Assembly: GCA_963573385.1 (NCBI GenBank) | Contig: CAUYLG010038270.1 | Location: forward strand, 1-64,000 | Reading direction: 5' to 3' | DNA from: Cacajao melanocephalus | Taxonomy: Eukaryota > Chordata > Mammalia > Primates > Pitheciidae | Length of the DNA: 64,000 bases | Part shown: piece after piece, positions 38,181 through 50,807 of the stretch | Position numbering within the stretch: position 1 is the first letter of the stretch | How the letters are laid out: each line of letters begins with the position of its first letter | Translations under genes and position numbers: made by a program | The notes under the pieces: generated by a model | The model's database searches: none | What the model saw: only the letters and a program-made list of their open reading frames with translations | Told to the model about the DNA's origin: nothing

Positions 38181-38869
38181 TGTTATTATTGTTAATGGAT
38201 ATGAATGCGTTATGTGAATTACTTTTCAAACTATAGGTTTTTTTTTTAACTATAGTGTTAGTGAATTTTTGTTGATTTAGAGGCCAACTTAAAGGTTTTG
38301 AATGTGACTTACTAGTTCTGAGCCTTCAAGTCTGACCCTGTGTTTAAAGAGGAATGTCAGGTCTTTGCCCATACATGCCAGGAATGGATTGACAGGCAGA
38401 ATGTACTCTGCAGTCCCATTAAGGAAGGAATATGTTTCTCCCACTTGATCTTACTCCAGAGCTGGTGCTCGGCGTCCCAGGTACAGGCCCATGGGAGTGT
38501 TTTCCTGTTCACCAGGTACAGTGGTCCTGTTAGCTGCAGGCATTTAGAGGAAATGCGGTGTAGTAAAAATTACCATGTCTGTTGTTGGCAGCACTTATCT
38601 GATAAGAGAGTCATAACACGCATAATATGTGTGAAAGAACTGAAAAGCTGAGTGATTATTCTGATACAGAAACTGAAAATGAAATCACGCTCTGATCAGC
38701 AGTCACTGCCACACATAAACATCAATGTTGGCATCTTGCATTTTTATTCCTGAGTCACAGAATTCATTCTGTATCTTGTTTAGAAAACAGTAAGTTTCTG
38801 AGCACAAAGAATTCTGGAGTTAACTGTGGTCATCTAACAGGCAGATCCCTCGATCCTGGCAACAGTCAC
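38181..38869. other. No recognised gene or repeat
   Basis: A 103-codon plus-strand frame (38340-38651) matches nothing I know. No other feature. Confidence 0.45.
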
Positions 38870-38945
38870 ATATGCTTGGTGTAATTTCTTGTTACCATCA
38901 TTTTACAGGCAAGAAAAGAGAATCTCAGAGAGGTTTAATGAATTC
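38870..38945 (+). mobile_element. MIR fragment
   Basis: CCATCATTTTACAGGCAAGA, then AGAATCTCAGAGAGGTTTAA, is the MIR core. Confidence 0.75.
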
Positions 38946-39060
38946 CTATTATTCTGACCATTGGGCTAGGCCTTTGAGGAGTTATAAGAACATTCTAAAA
39001 GATGATACCTTCCCTCAAAGATGTTATAATCTAGTAGGGATTTAAAAAATAATCTGATCA
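38946..39060 (-). mobile_element. L2 fragment, antisense
   Basis: ACCTTCCCTCAAAGATGTTA and TAATCTAGTAGGGATTTA resemble inverted L2 (usual CCTGCCCTCA...TTACAATCTAGTGGGG). Confidence 0.6.
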
Positions 39061-39124
39061 TGGTAGCACATAACAAGAAAGCTCACAGCACCAGGTAGCA
39101 TGTAGTTGCTAAGTAAGTGGCATT

Positions 39125-39424
39125 GGCTGGGCATGGTGGCTCATACCCGTAATCCCAGCACTTTGGAAGGCCGAGGCAGATAGATTGCCTGAGGTCAGGA
39201 GTTGGAGACCAGCCTGGTCAATATGGTGAAACTCTGTCTCTACTAAAAAATACAAAAATTAGCTGGGTGTGGTGGCGTGCACCTGTAGTCCTAGCAACTC
39301 AGGAGGCTGAGCCAGGAGAATCGCTTGAACCTGGGAGGTGGAGGTTGGAGTGAGCCAAGCTTGGGCCACTGCACTCCAGCCTAGGCGATAGAGCAAGACT
39401 CCATCTCAAAAAAAAAAAAAAATG
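39125..39424 (+). mobile_element. AluS, full length
   Basis: GGCTGGGCATGGTGGCTCAT through both arms to a 15-base A-tail. An 8-bp direct repeat GTGGCATT flanks it (39117-39124, 39425-39432). Confidence 0.94.
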
Positions 39425-39432
39425 GTGGCATT

Positions 39433-40496
39433 AATCATGTATAAGTGGAAGGTAGAAAGAGAGGGCTTGCTCAGGGTAGCATAGGCCACCTTCACAGAAC
39501 AGCCAGGACGAGAAAGAATGCAGAGGTAAGTGAGATGGGATAACGTGAAAGGAAAAGTGAAACAGTAGGGGCAGGAAAGCCTGGGGCAGGACAGGAAGTA
39601 AGCCATCCGGCTTGACGAAGACGGAACAGAAAAGTAGCAGGCAGTAAGCCTACAGCCGGCCTTGATGGTGCCATGTGGCAGAGCTTCTTGAACAATTGGA
39701 CAAGGGTCACTGGAAACTTTGAGCAAAGGAGACATAGTAACTGTTCGAGATGGAACACTCCTGTGGCAGCTACAGACAACGGAGAGAGACCAGGAGAAGC
39801 GTGTTTTCCCTCACTTGTTTTAATAGGGAAATTAAAACATGGTTTAAATTTTTTCTTGTTGGAACTATTTGTAAGCTAAATAGATTTTGCATATCTTCAT
39901 AGATGCACATTCTGAACTCAAAAGATTCAACTTCAGACTAAAATTCTATTTTTGTTTCTTCTTTCCTTTGGTAACAAAGAGCGGCTCCATGAGGTGAGGA
40001 TGCCCGAGGCCTCCTACCGCTTGTCCTAAAACAGGCAGAGGCAGCTGGCATCAGAAAAGTCGGCAGCTACATAGAGGGAGAAGGGCATTGTGCAGATTGA
40101 GCACATGAAAGTCTACGCACCATTGGGGTGTGGGTTCTTGGAGACGGGTCAGTCTTGCTGTAGAGTAGATGTGAAAATGGAAACTGGCCCATGTGCCCCA
40201 TGACCTCCTAAAAATTGGGATATGGAGGATAGAGAAAACATTAGACAGTTATGAAGAGCAATATTCTGTACCCTTATCATTTAACCATCTGTTCTTTCAT
40301 TTTAGGAGAAAAGTGAGTATATTTACCATAAAGAGTCTTAGCATTATAAGCCTATTCAGGGAATAAGAACTCACCTGAATGTATCCCTTAAGTAACTAGA
40401 CATCTGTGTAAGGAGATGGAACTGGCAATGCTGTGTTGAGACAGATATGTGGATTCTCAGTTTCATCACTTAGAGTATCTAAAAGGCTAAGGAGGG
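39433..40496. other. Single-copy sequence, no gene recognised
   Basis: A 109-codon minus-strand frame (39406-39735) begins beyond the Alu tail and has no known motif. A pyrimidine tract TTTTTGTTTCTTCTTTCCTT precedes an AG-like acceptor position at 39950-39980 but no coding evidence supports an exon. Confidence 0.45.
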
Positions 40497-40616
40497 GACA
40501 TGGCAGCGTGCACCTGTGGTTCCAGCTACTCGAGAGGCCAAGGCAGGAGGATCCTATGAGCCCAGGAGATTGAGCCTAGCCTGGGCAACGTAGCCAGACT
40601 TTATCTCACAAAAAAG
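40497..40616 (+). mobile_element. Alu fragment or monomer, sense
   Basis: GTTCCAGCTACTCGAGAGGC, AGGCAGGAGGATCCTATGAG and GCCTAGCCTGGGCAACGTAG then an A-rich end. It is one arm of an old Alu; a FLAM-like origin is possible. Confidence 0.75.
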
Positions 40617-41439
40617 GGCAGGTGACTAAGAACCTAAGGGCAAAACTGAGGACCTTACAAGGCTAGGGGAATAGAGTGCAGCCTTATTCCTGAGTAACAA
40701 GAAAATGAAAACGATAGAAGATAGATAGATCAAAGAGAGGACAGGGGAGTTTATACGGTCGGAAGGTCACCAGCTAGATTTTGGAGTAAGTGACTTTTAA
40801 CATTATATTTCTCTTCCTGTCTTCCATATGATCTGGGAAGTGGTTAAAGGATGGGCAAAGTAGGTCAACAGAAGCAAAGCAGCAATGAAAGGATGGTTGG
40901 GGGTGAAGTCAGGAACACGGGCAGGGGTGAGGACCATGGCCGCAGCGACATGGGATCAGTGTCCTTGTAATGAAATAGCATTCTTTCTCTGTGATAAAAT
41001 AATATGGAGTAAGCTAAGTGCGATTTTAGCAGGAACGATAAATTTTACCTTTGCTTATATTTTAAGTCATTACCAGAAATGGGGTGCAAATGAAATACAT
41101 TGTTATCAAATCATATTATCCCACTGACTGCTATTATTTGTCAGAAATATGTTTCTGTGAAAAAACTTAGGGACATTTTCTCCAATAAAAAGTACATATC
41201 ATACTTAGGAATCATAATTATCTCTTTAAATATCTTTCTGTTTTAGTAATACATAGTTTATATTAATAATCCTAGCTTAATTACAGGCTATGTTTGCATG
41301 ATACTTATTCTTCTGTTTAAAAAAACTGTCTCCCATATATTCTCTCATCTCAGACTCTCAACAACTAAAACTCAGAGTGAAGTTTTATTTCTCACTTTAG
41401 ATACAATTTAAAAACGTAGCTTGATATTAATCAGTGTGT
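40617..41439. other. No recognised gene or repeat
   Basis: A short GATA repeat (AGATAGATAGATC) lies near 40719. Otherwise nothing recognised. Confidence 0.45.
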
Positions 41440-41690
41440 CTTTTATTGAATGCTTAAATGTGAAGGGAACTATGCTAGTTTTTTAATATATGTATGTATG
41501 TATAATCTCATTTAATCTTTATGACTAAACCATGGGATAGTTATATCCCCATTTCCTCTGGTTTGAAGTACCACAAACTGAGATCTGATTGATCGTAAAG
41601 TCCACAGCTTGAAATCATGATAGTTTACTGAGCATGTGACTTACCTAAGCTCAGGAGGCTAGCAAGTGATAGAAGAGGAAAATTCGATAG
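41440..41690 (+). mobile_element. MIR SINE with an interruption
   Basis: TATTGAATGCTTAAATG, ATAATCTCATTTAATCTTTA, GATAGTTATATCCCCATTTC, then about 75 bp of other text, then GACTTACCTAAGCTCAGGAG and GCTAGCAAGTGATAGAAG. The blocks are in MIR order. Confidence 0.75.
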
Positions 41691-42019
41691 TTTATTCGCC
41701 CTTAATTTTCCCCTGCAATTCTAGTGTGAAATTTTAACGTAATGGATAATCAATCTCATGAAAGCATTGCACCTTATAAATTACATTTTATTCTGTATAT
41801 GTATATTATGTATTTGCATTACGTTACAAATGTATTAAAATAATCCATACAAATAATTCTTACGTTTTTGGAAATTCTTAGAGACCTGAATGCTTTAAGT
41901 ACTATATTTTCTTTACTATTCCTTCGTGTGGTTAGTAGAATTCATTAGATGAAAAAATCACTTGGAAATGCTTAGCTATAATTAAAGCAAAATTAGCAAG
42001 CAAGTTTGCATTGAAATGT
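41691..42019. other. AT-rich, nothing recognised
   Basis: No repeat or gene recognised. Confidence 0.45.
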
Positions 42020-42600
42020 GGGTGTTCAATTCAACAAGTTTATATAGAGCACTTACTATGTAAGATGTTCCAGTCTACACAACGATAAGTAGATAATATC
42101 CCTCTCAGAAGAAATTTATAGTCCTTCTTTAGGCGATTATGTTGAGTAAATCCAAATGCTCTTGAAAGGGATTATTAGAATTCCTATTTGGGGATTATGC
42201 CTAGTAAAACTGAATGCTCTTAAAAGAGATTATTAGGATTCCTAAGTATTAGTTTTATTTTACATTGGAGAAAGAGCATTCAAAGAGAGAGAAATGATTG
42301 GGTGTAGATTGAAGTACATATTCATAAAACTATAGCACAAAACAGAATGTAAGAGAAAAAGAAATAAGTGTTTTGGGGGAGCGTGAGCAGAGAACTGTCC
42401 TATTATATTGACATAGAAGGGAAATCTGCAGAAGGCTCAAGATACAAATGATGTTTGAGATGAGCCTTAATGGGTAAAGAGAGACCCAGAGACATATGGT
42501 GAAGGGCATTAATGAGCCAAGGGGATGGTGTAAGTAAAAGCAGAGGCTAATTTTTCTTGTAGGTAGAGTATTTGTAGAGCAATAAAAGGCATGAGACAAG
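42020..42600 (-). mobile_element. L2 fragment, antisense, with a tandem duplication
   Basis: The tail TTCAACAAGTTTATATAGAG, then CACTTACTATGT and later GATGTTTGAGATGAGCCTTA, GGGCATTAATGAGCCAAGG resemble inverted L2. A 59-bp duplication lies in it at 42133-42250. The right half is only a fair match. Confidence 0.55.
42133..42250 (+). repeat. Two tandem copies of a 59-bp unit
   Basis: Units 42133-42191 and 42192-42250 share GATTATG, AGTAAA, AATGCTCTT, AAAG and GATTATTAG blocks, about 80% identical. The change from one L2 copy to two is local and old. Confidence 0.88.
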
Positions 42601-42654
42601 ACTGGGACCTTATTGTAGAAGGTCTGGAGTACTAGGGTGAGGTTTCTGAGGGTA

Positions 42655-42860
42655 AATGCAATAGAGTAGAAAACAAATACTGGACTGGGAATAAAGAGTT
42701 ACCTGGCCAGACTTAGGAACTGAGTGACCTTGGACTAATCAGTTAATCTTGTTGAGCTTTAACTTCTTTGCTGTAATATGGAGATGGTAATTGTTTTAAA
42801 GGTTGGGCATAAGTGAGAAAATGCATGGGGAAGTATTTTGAAAACTAAAACATAACAGGA
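42655..42860 (+). mobile_element. MIR SINE
   Basis: TGGACTGGGAATAAAGAGTT, TGAGTGACCTTGGACTAATC, GAGCTTTAACTTCTTTGCTG, AATATGGAGATGGTAATTG follow MIR. Confidence 0.82.
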
Positions 42861-42909
42861 GGCATCACCATCTTCAGAGTCACCATCACCACCGCCATCA
42901 TCATTATGA

Positions 42910-43234
<325 letters not shown>

Positions 43235-43439
43235 TCATATGAAGATTTTTACAGCAGTGAAATTTTTCTGAATTAGGAAAATTCAGTTTGCAGCAGTGTG
43301 GAGGGTGGACTGCGAGCAGAAGAAAGAGAACCAATCAGGACACTATTAGAGTACTCCAGGATAAAGATAATGAAAGTGTGATTCGGATGGCAGTTCAGGT
43401 AACAGAAAGGAGAGAAAGGTAGACACACATTGCAGAGAG

Positions 43440-45000
43440 TCAGTGTTGAATGTTGAAGTGAGCACCCATTCTGCTCCAGGCTCTGTATTAGGTGCTGGGC
43501 CACCAGACAAAAATTACACAGCCTTGAGGGGTTCATCACAGGTTAGAGGGGAGGCACAAATGTATAAACAAGTAACCACAATAAAGGGGACAGATGTTCT
43601 AATAAACACCTGTATGTGGGAAATGTGACACAAAGGAAGGTTGAGTCAACAGTGGCTTGGTTTGACCAAAGAAGGCTTCTTTGGAAAGGAGGAAATGGAG
43701 CTAGGTCTTGACGGATGAGTAAACAACCTAGCAAACAATAAGAGGCTGGGAGGTGCTACCAGCATGTGCAAAGCATGGTATATTCAGGGGCTCTCAGCTT
43801 GGGAGGCTGGAGACGGCTAGAATGTACAAGGTCTTGGATCCACTTAGAGGTAGCCCAGGATATGGTAAGTCCAGCTGCTGGGTGAACTTCAGCAAATCAC
43901 TTAACCTTTTAGTGATTTAGTTTCCTCCTCTATAAAATAAGAAAATAATAAATCCTACCTTTCAAGGTGGATATAAGAATTAAGTAAATCATGTAAAGCA
44001 TTTAAAATCATGTATAATATATTTTAAATGTTTGATAAATGAGAATTTTTGTTATGAGGGAGGGAGTGAAAGGGAAGGAATGTGGGATAACTCAAAGTAT
44101 GCTGACTTGAAGAGTTTATGTTGCCACCATTAATGGAATATAAAATACAGGAAGAGGAAAAGTTTGGGTGGTATAGATGTTTAGTTTTGAAAATGGTGAG
44201 TTTGAATCGCTTGTGAACACCCGGGTTGAGACATCTGGAGTGGGCACGTTAGACCTGGAAGTGCGATTAGGCATCACCAGCATATCAAATGGTTTTTAAA
44301 GCCACAGTAGCAAGATCAGCCTGGGAAAAAAAGGTAGTGAGAGGAAGGCTGAGCACAAAACACCCAAGGAACAGTGAGAGAAAAGAAGCTTCAGCAAAAA
44401 AGAATGAGCATGAGATCTCCGAGAGTAGAGCTGAGCCAGGAGGATAGCTTGGGAGCCAGGGGAGAAGAGAGGTAGGTGGAAATGAGCATTCAAGAAAACC
44501 TAATGACCTTGACAACAGAGGGCCTATGTAAGGGCTGTAATTATGCAATGTTATGTCTATTGAAAGTGGTTGGTAAGTTCTCAGAAATGTGAAGGTGGGT
44601 CATGAGTTTACAGGTATTTATTTCATTAAGCTTACACACAGACATGCACAACATTATCTGGTCTCTTATGTGTATAATCTGCAACAAGAAATCTTAATAA
44701 GTCGAAAATAGAAATGGTAGATGAGGATGTCAAAACAGCAAGTATAAAGACTTCTTTGAGAATGTTAGCTATCAAGAGAAATAGAGAAATGAAGAGCAGC
44801 TGGGGGAGGAATACAGGGTCAGGAAAGGCTAAGGCCTGAGATCATTTGTCAGTCTTAGGGGAAGAAGCAAGTGGAGAAGGAAAGATTGATGTTAGAGCAA
44901 TAACAGTGGGATATTGGTGGAACTAGATCCCCAAGGACAGAGGAACAGACAGACAGAGGGTGCAGGCAGGCATCAGCTTGGAACTCATGCCTCTTCCAGT
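43440..45000 (-). mobile_element. Long L2 LINE, antisense
   Basis: Inverted L2 blocks in order: AGTGAGCACCCATTCTGCTC, TAGGTGCTGGG, GCATGTGCAAAGCATGG, AGATGTTTAGTTTTGAAAAT, GGCATCACCAGCATATCAAA, TGGTTTTTAAAGCCACAGTA, CAAGGAACAG, CTTGACAACAGAGG, AGAGAAATAGAGAAATGAAG and AGATTGATG. A MIR interrupts it at 43870-44045. The distal end is a judgement. Confidence 0.72.
43870..44045 (+). mobile_element. MIR SINE inside the L2
   Basis: TCAGCAAATCACTTAACCTT, TTAGTGATTTAGTTTCCTCC, CTATAAAATAAGAAAATAAT, TACCTTTCAAGGTGGATAT and GTAAAGCATTT follow MIR. Confidence 0.85.
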
Positions 45001-45251
45001 CAGACCAGAGGGAAGGCAACAGAGTCAGGCATGAACACCCATAGATCTGTCCTTGGGAAACATTTACACTTAAGAGCCTTTGTTTATTCAGTGCCATAGG
45101 AGGCAAGGTCACCTGTGGTGAGAAAGCAAGGATCAAAGTGAGGCTCAGGAAAAATCACCAATGTGGAAAGGATGTCTGAGGAACTCAGAAGAAGGAACAG
45201 ACTAGGAATGAATGCAAAGACTGCCCAAGCCACATGGCCGAAGCCACCACC

Positions 45252-45430
45252 AGATTGCCCAATTACCTTTAAAAACCAATAGAAAGATATTATGAAGGTT
45301 GGGAGGGCAGGAGGCGATTTTTGAGGGAGTCATTAGGCTGATTTAAAGGGATGGAATGGACAGAGAAAGATGCAGCTCATCTTTAGTGAGGATTCAAAAC
45401 CACTTGGTGAGAGCCTCAAAGGAGAAGGAA
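45252..45430 (+). repeat. Local duplicate, copy 1
   Basis: Matches 45906-46083 at roughly 80-85% identity, direct orientation, 654 bp away. Shared blocks: CCTTTAAAAACCAATAG, GGGAGGGCAGGAG, GGACAGAGAAAGATGCAG and TCATCTTTAGTGAGG. Confidence 0.9.
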
Positions 45431-45905
45431 AGGGGGCCCCAAGTTTAGAGAAGTCAGTGTCCTACTTCTGTATTGCCACCGTTGTGCACAGTTACCTTTT
45501 CCTAAGTAGCCCAAGCATAGAACCAGAGAAGCCAAAATGAGAGTTTGATCCAAAATTGGAGATGTGAATGAGGGCTTGATCCAGATGTGTATGGACCTAC
45601 AAGTAATTCTCACTTGTGTAGAAGCCAGCTAAGATGTCTGCTAGGTGGCTAGTGTTGGGTGCTGAATTTCAAGAGCAATTTAATATGCCAGTTTTTTACC
45701 TGACTAGAAATAGGGCTTGGAGACCCCCTGGAATGAGCTGGCTCGGAGTAGACTGGGAAAAGCCAGGATTCTGATGCTTCAAGACAAAGTCCAAAGGTCA
45801 GAGTTAAAGTCAGGGTCGTGAAGCCAAACATGTGAGGGAAGCAGAGATAGACTCAAAAGAAGAACATGTCAAGAAGATGAAGTGAAATGCTTGGGGGTGC
45901 CCATA

Positions 45906-46083
45906 AGATTGCCCAGTTGCCTTTAAAAACCAATAGGAAAGTATCGTGAAGGCAGGGAGGGCAGGAGAAAATTTTGGAGGGAGCCATTAGTCTTATTTAA
46001 ATGGGTAGAGTGGACAGAGAAAGATGCAGTTCATCTTTAGTGAGGGTCCAAAACCACCTGGCCAGAGCTCCAAAGGAGAAGGG
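45906..46083 (+). repeat. Local duplicate, copy 2
   Basis: Partner of 45252-45430. Flanks differ on both sides, so this is not a simple tandem array. Higher divergence than the other local duplicates suggests an older event. Confidence 0.9.
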
Positions 46084-46500
46084 ATATTTGCATGAAGACA
46101 GTAAGCTAAGAGAATATGTCATCTGCCTTCTTTTTCAATTGCTTGTGAGGTTGGGTGGTTACTGGATAGATGGATAGGTGAGCTGGAGGGAAGGAAGAAA
46201 GAGAAAGAAATGGAAAGATTACAAGCATGACTGGAATTAGAGAAGAAAGACTGATAGTTGACATAGCCAGAACTGATACCCTAACTTTCAAATTCAGTAG
46301 ATGCTGAACTGAGCACTTCGTGTACGTAAGACACAGTCACAGTGCCTGCCAATGGTGAGTTTTCAGGAAATGTTCATGCAGGGAATGAGTGGGTGCTCAG
46401 GGATGGACCCTGATTAAGGTACAAAGATTAGGAGGACGGTTTCTACCCTTAAGAATCACAGCTTAGTGGTCTCTCAAAGTTTGTCTGCTGTTCCACTCTT

Positions 46501-47236
46501 GGACAAACTGTATACTAAACAGATTTTAACCTGAAAGTGTCAGTTGTAAGAAGCTGTTTGTCTAGGGGGTGTTCTTTTGAAAGTACTGTTACTCATTTTT
46601 TATGGACTTTTCATTTTATTTATTCCTGAGTTGCTGGAGGACATACTGAAATAATAGTTCATCTTTTTGGATTTTAGTAACAGTCAGAGACAAAATACAC
46701 AAAATACACAAATGTGAGACATTCTGTTACACAGAGGGAGTCCGTATGCAGGGTTAACATAGACATACCGGGGTAGTATGTGCAAGTCTGATGTTTAATC
46801 ATGAGTAATTAGTTAGTACTTCGCAATTTTGGCCCCTGAGGATCATACGGTGTGAACTGTGTAAGCCAAAGAGTGATTGCGGAGGAAGCTATTGAGTGGC
46901 TGATTAGCAGTGGAATGGACTCAGGGACACATCAGAGAGTCAACATAAGAGGAAAAAGACAATTGGTTCAATAGTTTGTAATTGATGAGTGATTTCTCTA
47001 CAAAAGAGTTGAGGCCACTCATAGTAAAAACACGTATCCTCTCCAGTAAAGAAAATGGAAGAGGAAAATCAGAAACCTTGTAGAGGAGAGATGGCCCTAT
47101 GGGAGAGCCCAGGTGTAGAAAACCCACTTGTGTCTTCATGGCTTTCTTAATCAGGTAGCAACAATATGGGTAAGAGCTGACCAAGTCCTAGACAAGGTGG
47201 CCCAGCTCTGAGAATGATGAATAGTTCCCTGACTCC
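46501..47236. other. No recognised gene or repeat
   Basis: Apparently single-copy sequence, with a small AAAATACACA duplication at 46692-46711. Nothing else recognised. Confidence 0.45.
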
Positions 47237-47725
47237 ATGGACAAAGATGCCAGTGTGGACACTAAACTTGACAGTCCTGCTTATCAGCCTCCTCAAAGGG
47301 AGACCAAGGCACCAGCAGATACTTGCAGGGCAGAGGTGGGAGGAGAGAGGGATATTTTAAAGGGTCGCTGGATCCGCCTTTGCTTTCCTGGGGGAGCGTT
47401 GGTAACGGCAGAATGGAGAAGGGACACTTGGAATGCGTATGTGCCCAACCCACCTAGTGCCTGTGTCACGTGTCATGGCGTGGAAGAGATGATATGGGGT
47501 CATGGCTTTGAACACACTCGCCCTCCCACGGCTTCCTGTGTGGGTTCTGCACCATCTGAGGTGCTGGGGGAGGTCAATGACCCAAGAAAAGAAGGCACAC
47601 CACCATTCCCAAGAGCTCTTTCATTTCAAAAGCCTGACGGAATCCCTTTTCAACACCCACCCGCCCTCAAAAGGGAGGTAAGGAAATGTCCTCAGCTCAA
47701 GAGAGAGCATCTCTCACATTTCTGA
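47237..47725 (+). other. Longest open frame of the window (162 codons), unproven
   Basis: The frame starts MDKDASVDTKLDSPAYQPPQ and ends LKREHLSHF at a stop. I see no domain, signal peptide, membrane segment or known homology. A good splice-donor-like site (GGGAGGTAAGG) lies inside at about 47680, which would cut it if spliced. Base composition is slightly GC-rich. It could be an unrecognised exon, lncRNA sequence or chance; chance is most likely. Confidence 0.15.
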
Positions 47726-47793
47726 AAATGTGTCAACCACTGCTTCTGTGCTTGCTTAGGTTTGGAAGTACAGGCAAATCAAGAAATAGGGTT

Positions 47794-48096
47794 TAGCCGG
47801 GCGCAGTAGCTCACACCTGTAATCACAGCACTTTGGGAGGCCAAGGCGGGCGGATTGCCCAAGGTGAGGAGTTCAAGACCACCCTGGCCAACATGGTGAA
47901 ACCCTGTCTCTACTAAAAATACAATAATTAGCCAGGCGTGGTGGCTCACACCTGTAATCCTAGCTACTCAGGAGGCTGAGGCAAGAGAATTACTTGAACC
48001 CCGGCAGCAGAGGTTGCAGTGAGCCAAGATCATGCCACTTGTCCACCAGCCTGGGCAACAGATTGAGACTTCATCTTCAAATAATAATAATAATAT
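47794..48096 (+). mobile_element. AluS, full length
   Basis: TAGCCGGGCGCAGTAGCTCA to CAACAGATTGAGACTTCATC, tail of AATAATAATAAT (48081-48094). Both arms complete. Confidence 0.94.
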
Positions 48097-49509
48097 TGGG
48101 ATTTGGATCCAATTTGTAAATGCCAGGTTGGTGTCCTGGTCATCAGAAATCAATATAATTCTATAATCATTTATTGATTGCAACTCTCTTCCGGAGATGA
48201 AACTGAAGGTGAATACTGGAGTGAATAAAACTACCCCTCTCTCCGTCTCCCAAGGCTTAGAAAAGGTGTGTGTCAAAAAGTGATTGAGAAATTATTCCAT
48301 GTTAAGCTCACACTGTGTTCTTAATACTGTGTTATAAGAAATGACACCATTCTCTCTCTGTATTTCATAGGCGTGATTTGTTTTTTCACTCTCCATGAAT
48401 GACATTTTTATGAAGACCAAAGTGATGTGTGGACCTTATTGAGAACTGATACTTTATTTCTAATTGTATAAACATCTCCTCCAATAAAGATACCTAAAGT
48501 TAAAAGTACCTTATGCATTCCTTCAGAGACAGCCTATGAATTTTATGGGATCAAGTCCAAGTCTCCTTTGTGTGGCATTTTCCATAGAACTTTTGCAACT
48601 AGATTTTCCCTTTACTCAGGGCCTTAAATTAAGTGAAAATAGGACAGCCTTGCAGACCTTTTTAAGATATAAAGGGAGCGTGGGGAAAGCCAAGGAATCA
48701 AGAATTGGTAAAATTAGGAAAATAAATCATAAAAGTGGATTTCACATCTTTAAAAAAAAAAATCTTTCAGCTTTTGTACATTTCTTACCCTTCTCCTGCC
48801 TTATGGAGGCCTGCTTGTACAGCTGCTTTCCATACTGCTGATTGCTAATACTGTCTGTATCACAATATTTGTTTTTATCCCATCCTTCAGGAGATGACCT
48901 GGCTTCCACCACTTTCTGCTATTCAAGCACCTGGCAAAGGGGAACCCACCAAATTTCCATTTCCAAATAAGGTGAGATCTTGCATCCCTCAAGGAGGAAT
49001 ATGCTTTACTCATGCAGGCATTTCTAGTGGGCAGTGGGTTTACCCTTGATTGTCTTTTCTTCTGTAAATATTCCTGCCAGAGGCACCTGAATCTGCTCCT
49101 TAAGAATTTGCAAGCACATATGTATACATTTGTCGAAGGTAGAGAATCAAGCCTCCAGTCTTACTTACCTACACTTATTCTGCAAAATGTGATACTTACT
49201 ATAATTATCATTTTATCTAAAAAACATTTGTGAAGTTGAAATGCATCTTATAATCATTTTAAACATTCAATGTGATGTATAAAATTGTATGTCCTGGATT
49301 TTTCTGAAAAGCTGTTATTAAATTAATAATGTATCTTAAAATCAATGTCTTAGAATTGAAGATGTGGTATTTAATTTCCCTGAATATCTTTTTTAAAGCC
49401 TAAGATATTTTCTAGGACTTTAAAAAGATATCTATATTTTCCAAGGAAAAGCACACCAAAAAATCAGCTACAAAATAAATGACTATATACATGAGTCTAA
49501 TAGTCTTTC
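48097..49509. other. No recognised gene or repeat
   Basis: Apparently single-copy. A 101-codon frame at 48536-48841 has no known motif. Confidence 0.45.
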
Positions 49510-49813
49510 TTTGATTCGAATAACTGACACATACTACATACTCGTTATAAAGGATCAAATTATGCAAATGGGAAGAGACCAAAATCTCAGCGTCCCTGGC
49601 ACCCCAAGCCAGAGATTATCTCCCTACCCAGAGATTACTATCAAGAGTTTAAAGTATGTGCCATTTCAGTCATTTTCCCTGTGCTTTATAGGTACGTATA
49701 TACATGTGCGATTTTTCCAATTCCTAAGTTGTATACTACTAAAAGTATTTTTTCCAAAAGTTGATTTTTTTCATAATACGTATCATTGCTAAATATCAAT
49801 ATCACAGCTTTCT

Positions 49814-50159
<346 letters not shown>

Positions 50160-50517
50160 TTATTGAAAGAATTGATCATTGCCATTATCACAAAAATAAA
50201 TTCCATTCTAAGAGTTGATTTTTAGTTCTCATAGTAAAATATATCTGAAGACCTTGTCAAGTGAATATATGGAGATTTTCTTCATTCTTCAGAACAGCAG
50301 CAAAATATTTTGTAGTATGAATTTGCCATAAATAATTTAATCAAATTCCTTTCAGTGAACACTGAGCTTGTGTATGACTTGTTACTATTACAAACACTGT
50401 TAGAACAAATGCCTCTTTGTATGCCTGCTGTTGGCATAAGGATACCTTAAGTAGGAATTGTGGCTCTGGGCATTAGAAGCCACAGTTAACTTTGGACTGT
50501 GTTTCAAGAGTACTTTT

Positions 50518-50807
50518 GGCCAGGTGTGTTGGCCCACACCTATAATCCTAGCATTTTGAGAGACCAAGGCAGGAGGATTGCTTGAGGCCTGGAGTTGAAG
50601 ACCAATGTGGGCAACATAAAGAGACCCTGTCTCAACAAAAACATAAAAAAATTAGCCAGGCATGGTGGCACGCCTGTAGTCCCAGCTACTTGGGAAGCTG
50701 AAGCAGGAGAATCACTTAAGCCCAGGAGGTGGAGGCTTTAGTGAGCTATGATCACGCCACAGCACTCTAGCCTGGGTAACAGAGCAAGACCCTGTCTCAA
50801 AAAAAAA
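50518..50807 (+). mobile_element. AluJ, full length
   Basis: GGCCAGGTGTGTTGGCCCAC, AAAAAAATTAGCCAGGCATG, to CAAGACCCTGTCTC and a short A-tail. Flanks AGAGTACTTTT and AGAGTGCTTTT fit a target duplication with one change. GAGCTATGATCACGCCAC is J-like. Confidence 0.93.

Larger units (their letters stand above)
45001..46500. other. Purine-rich sequence, possibly more L2, with a local duplication
   Basis: Plus strand is rich in AGAGAAG-like text, as in inverted L2, but I could not match it firmly. It holds two related 178-bp segments (45252-45430, 45906-46083). A GGATAGATGGATAGG patch lies at 46165. Confidence 0.4.

Noticed and set aside
39940..39985. Pyrimidine tract and AG as a splice acceptor with a following exon
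   Set aside because: No coding frame, donor or homology follows, and such tracts are common by chance.
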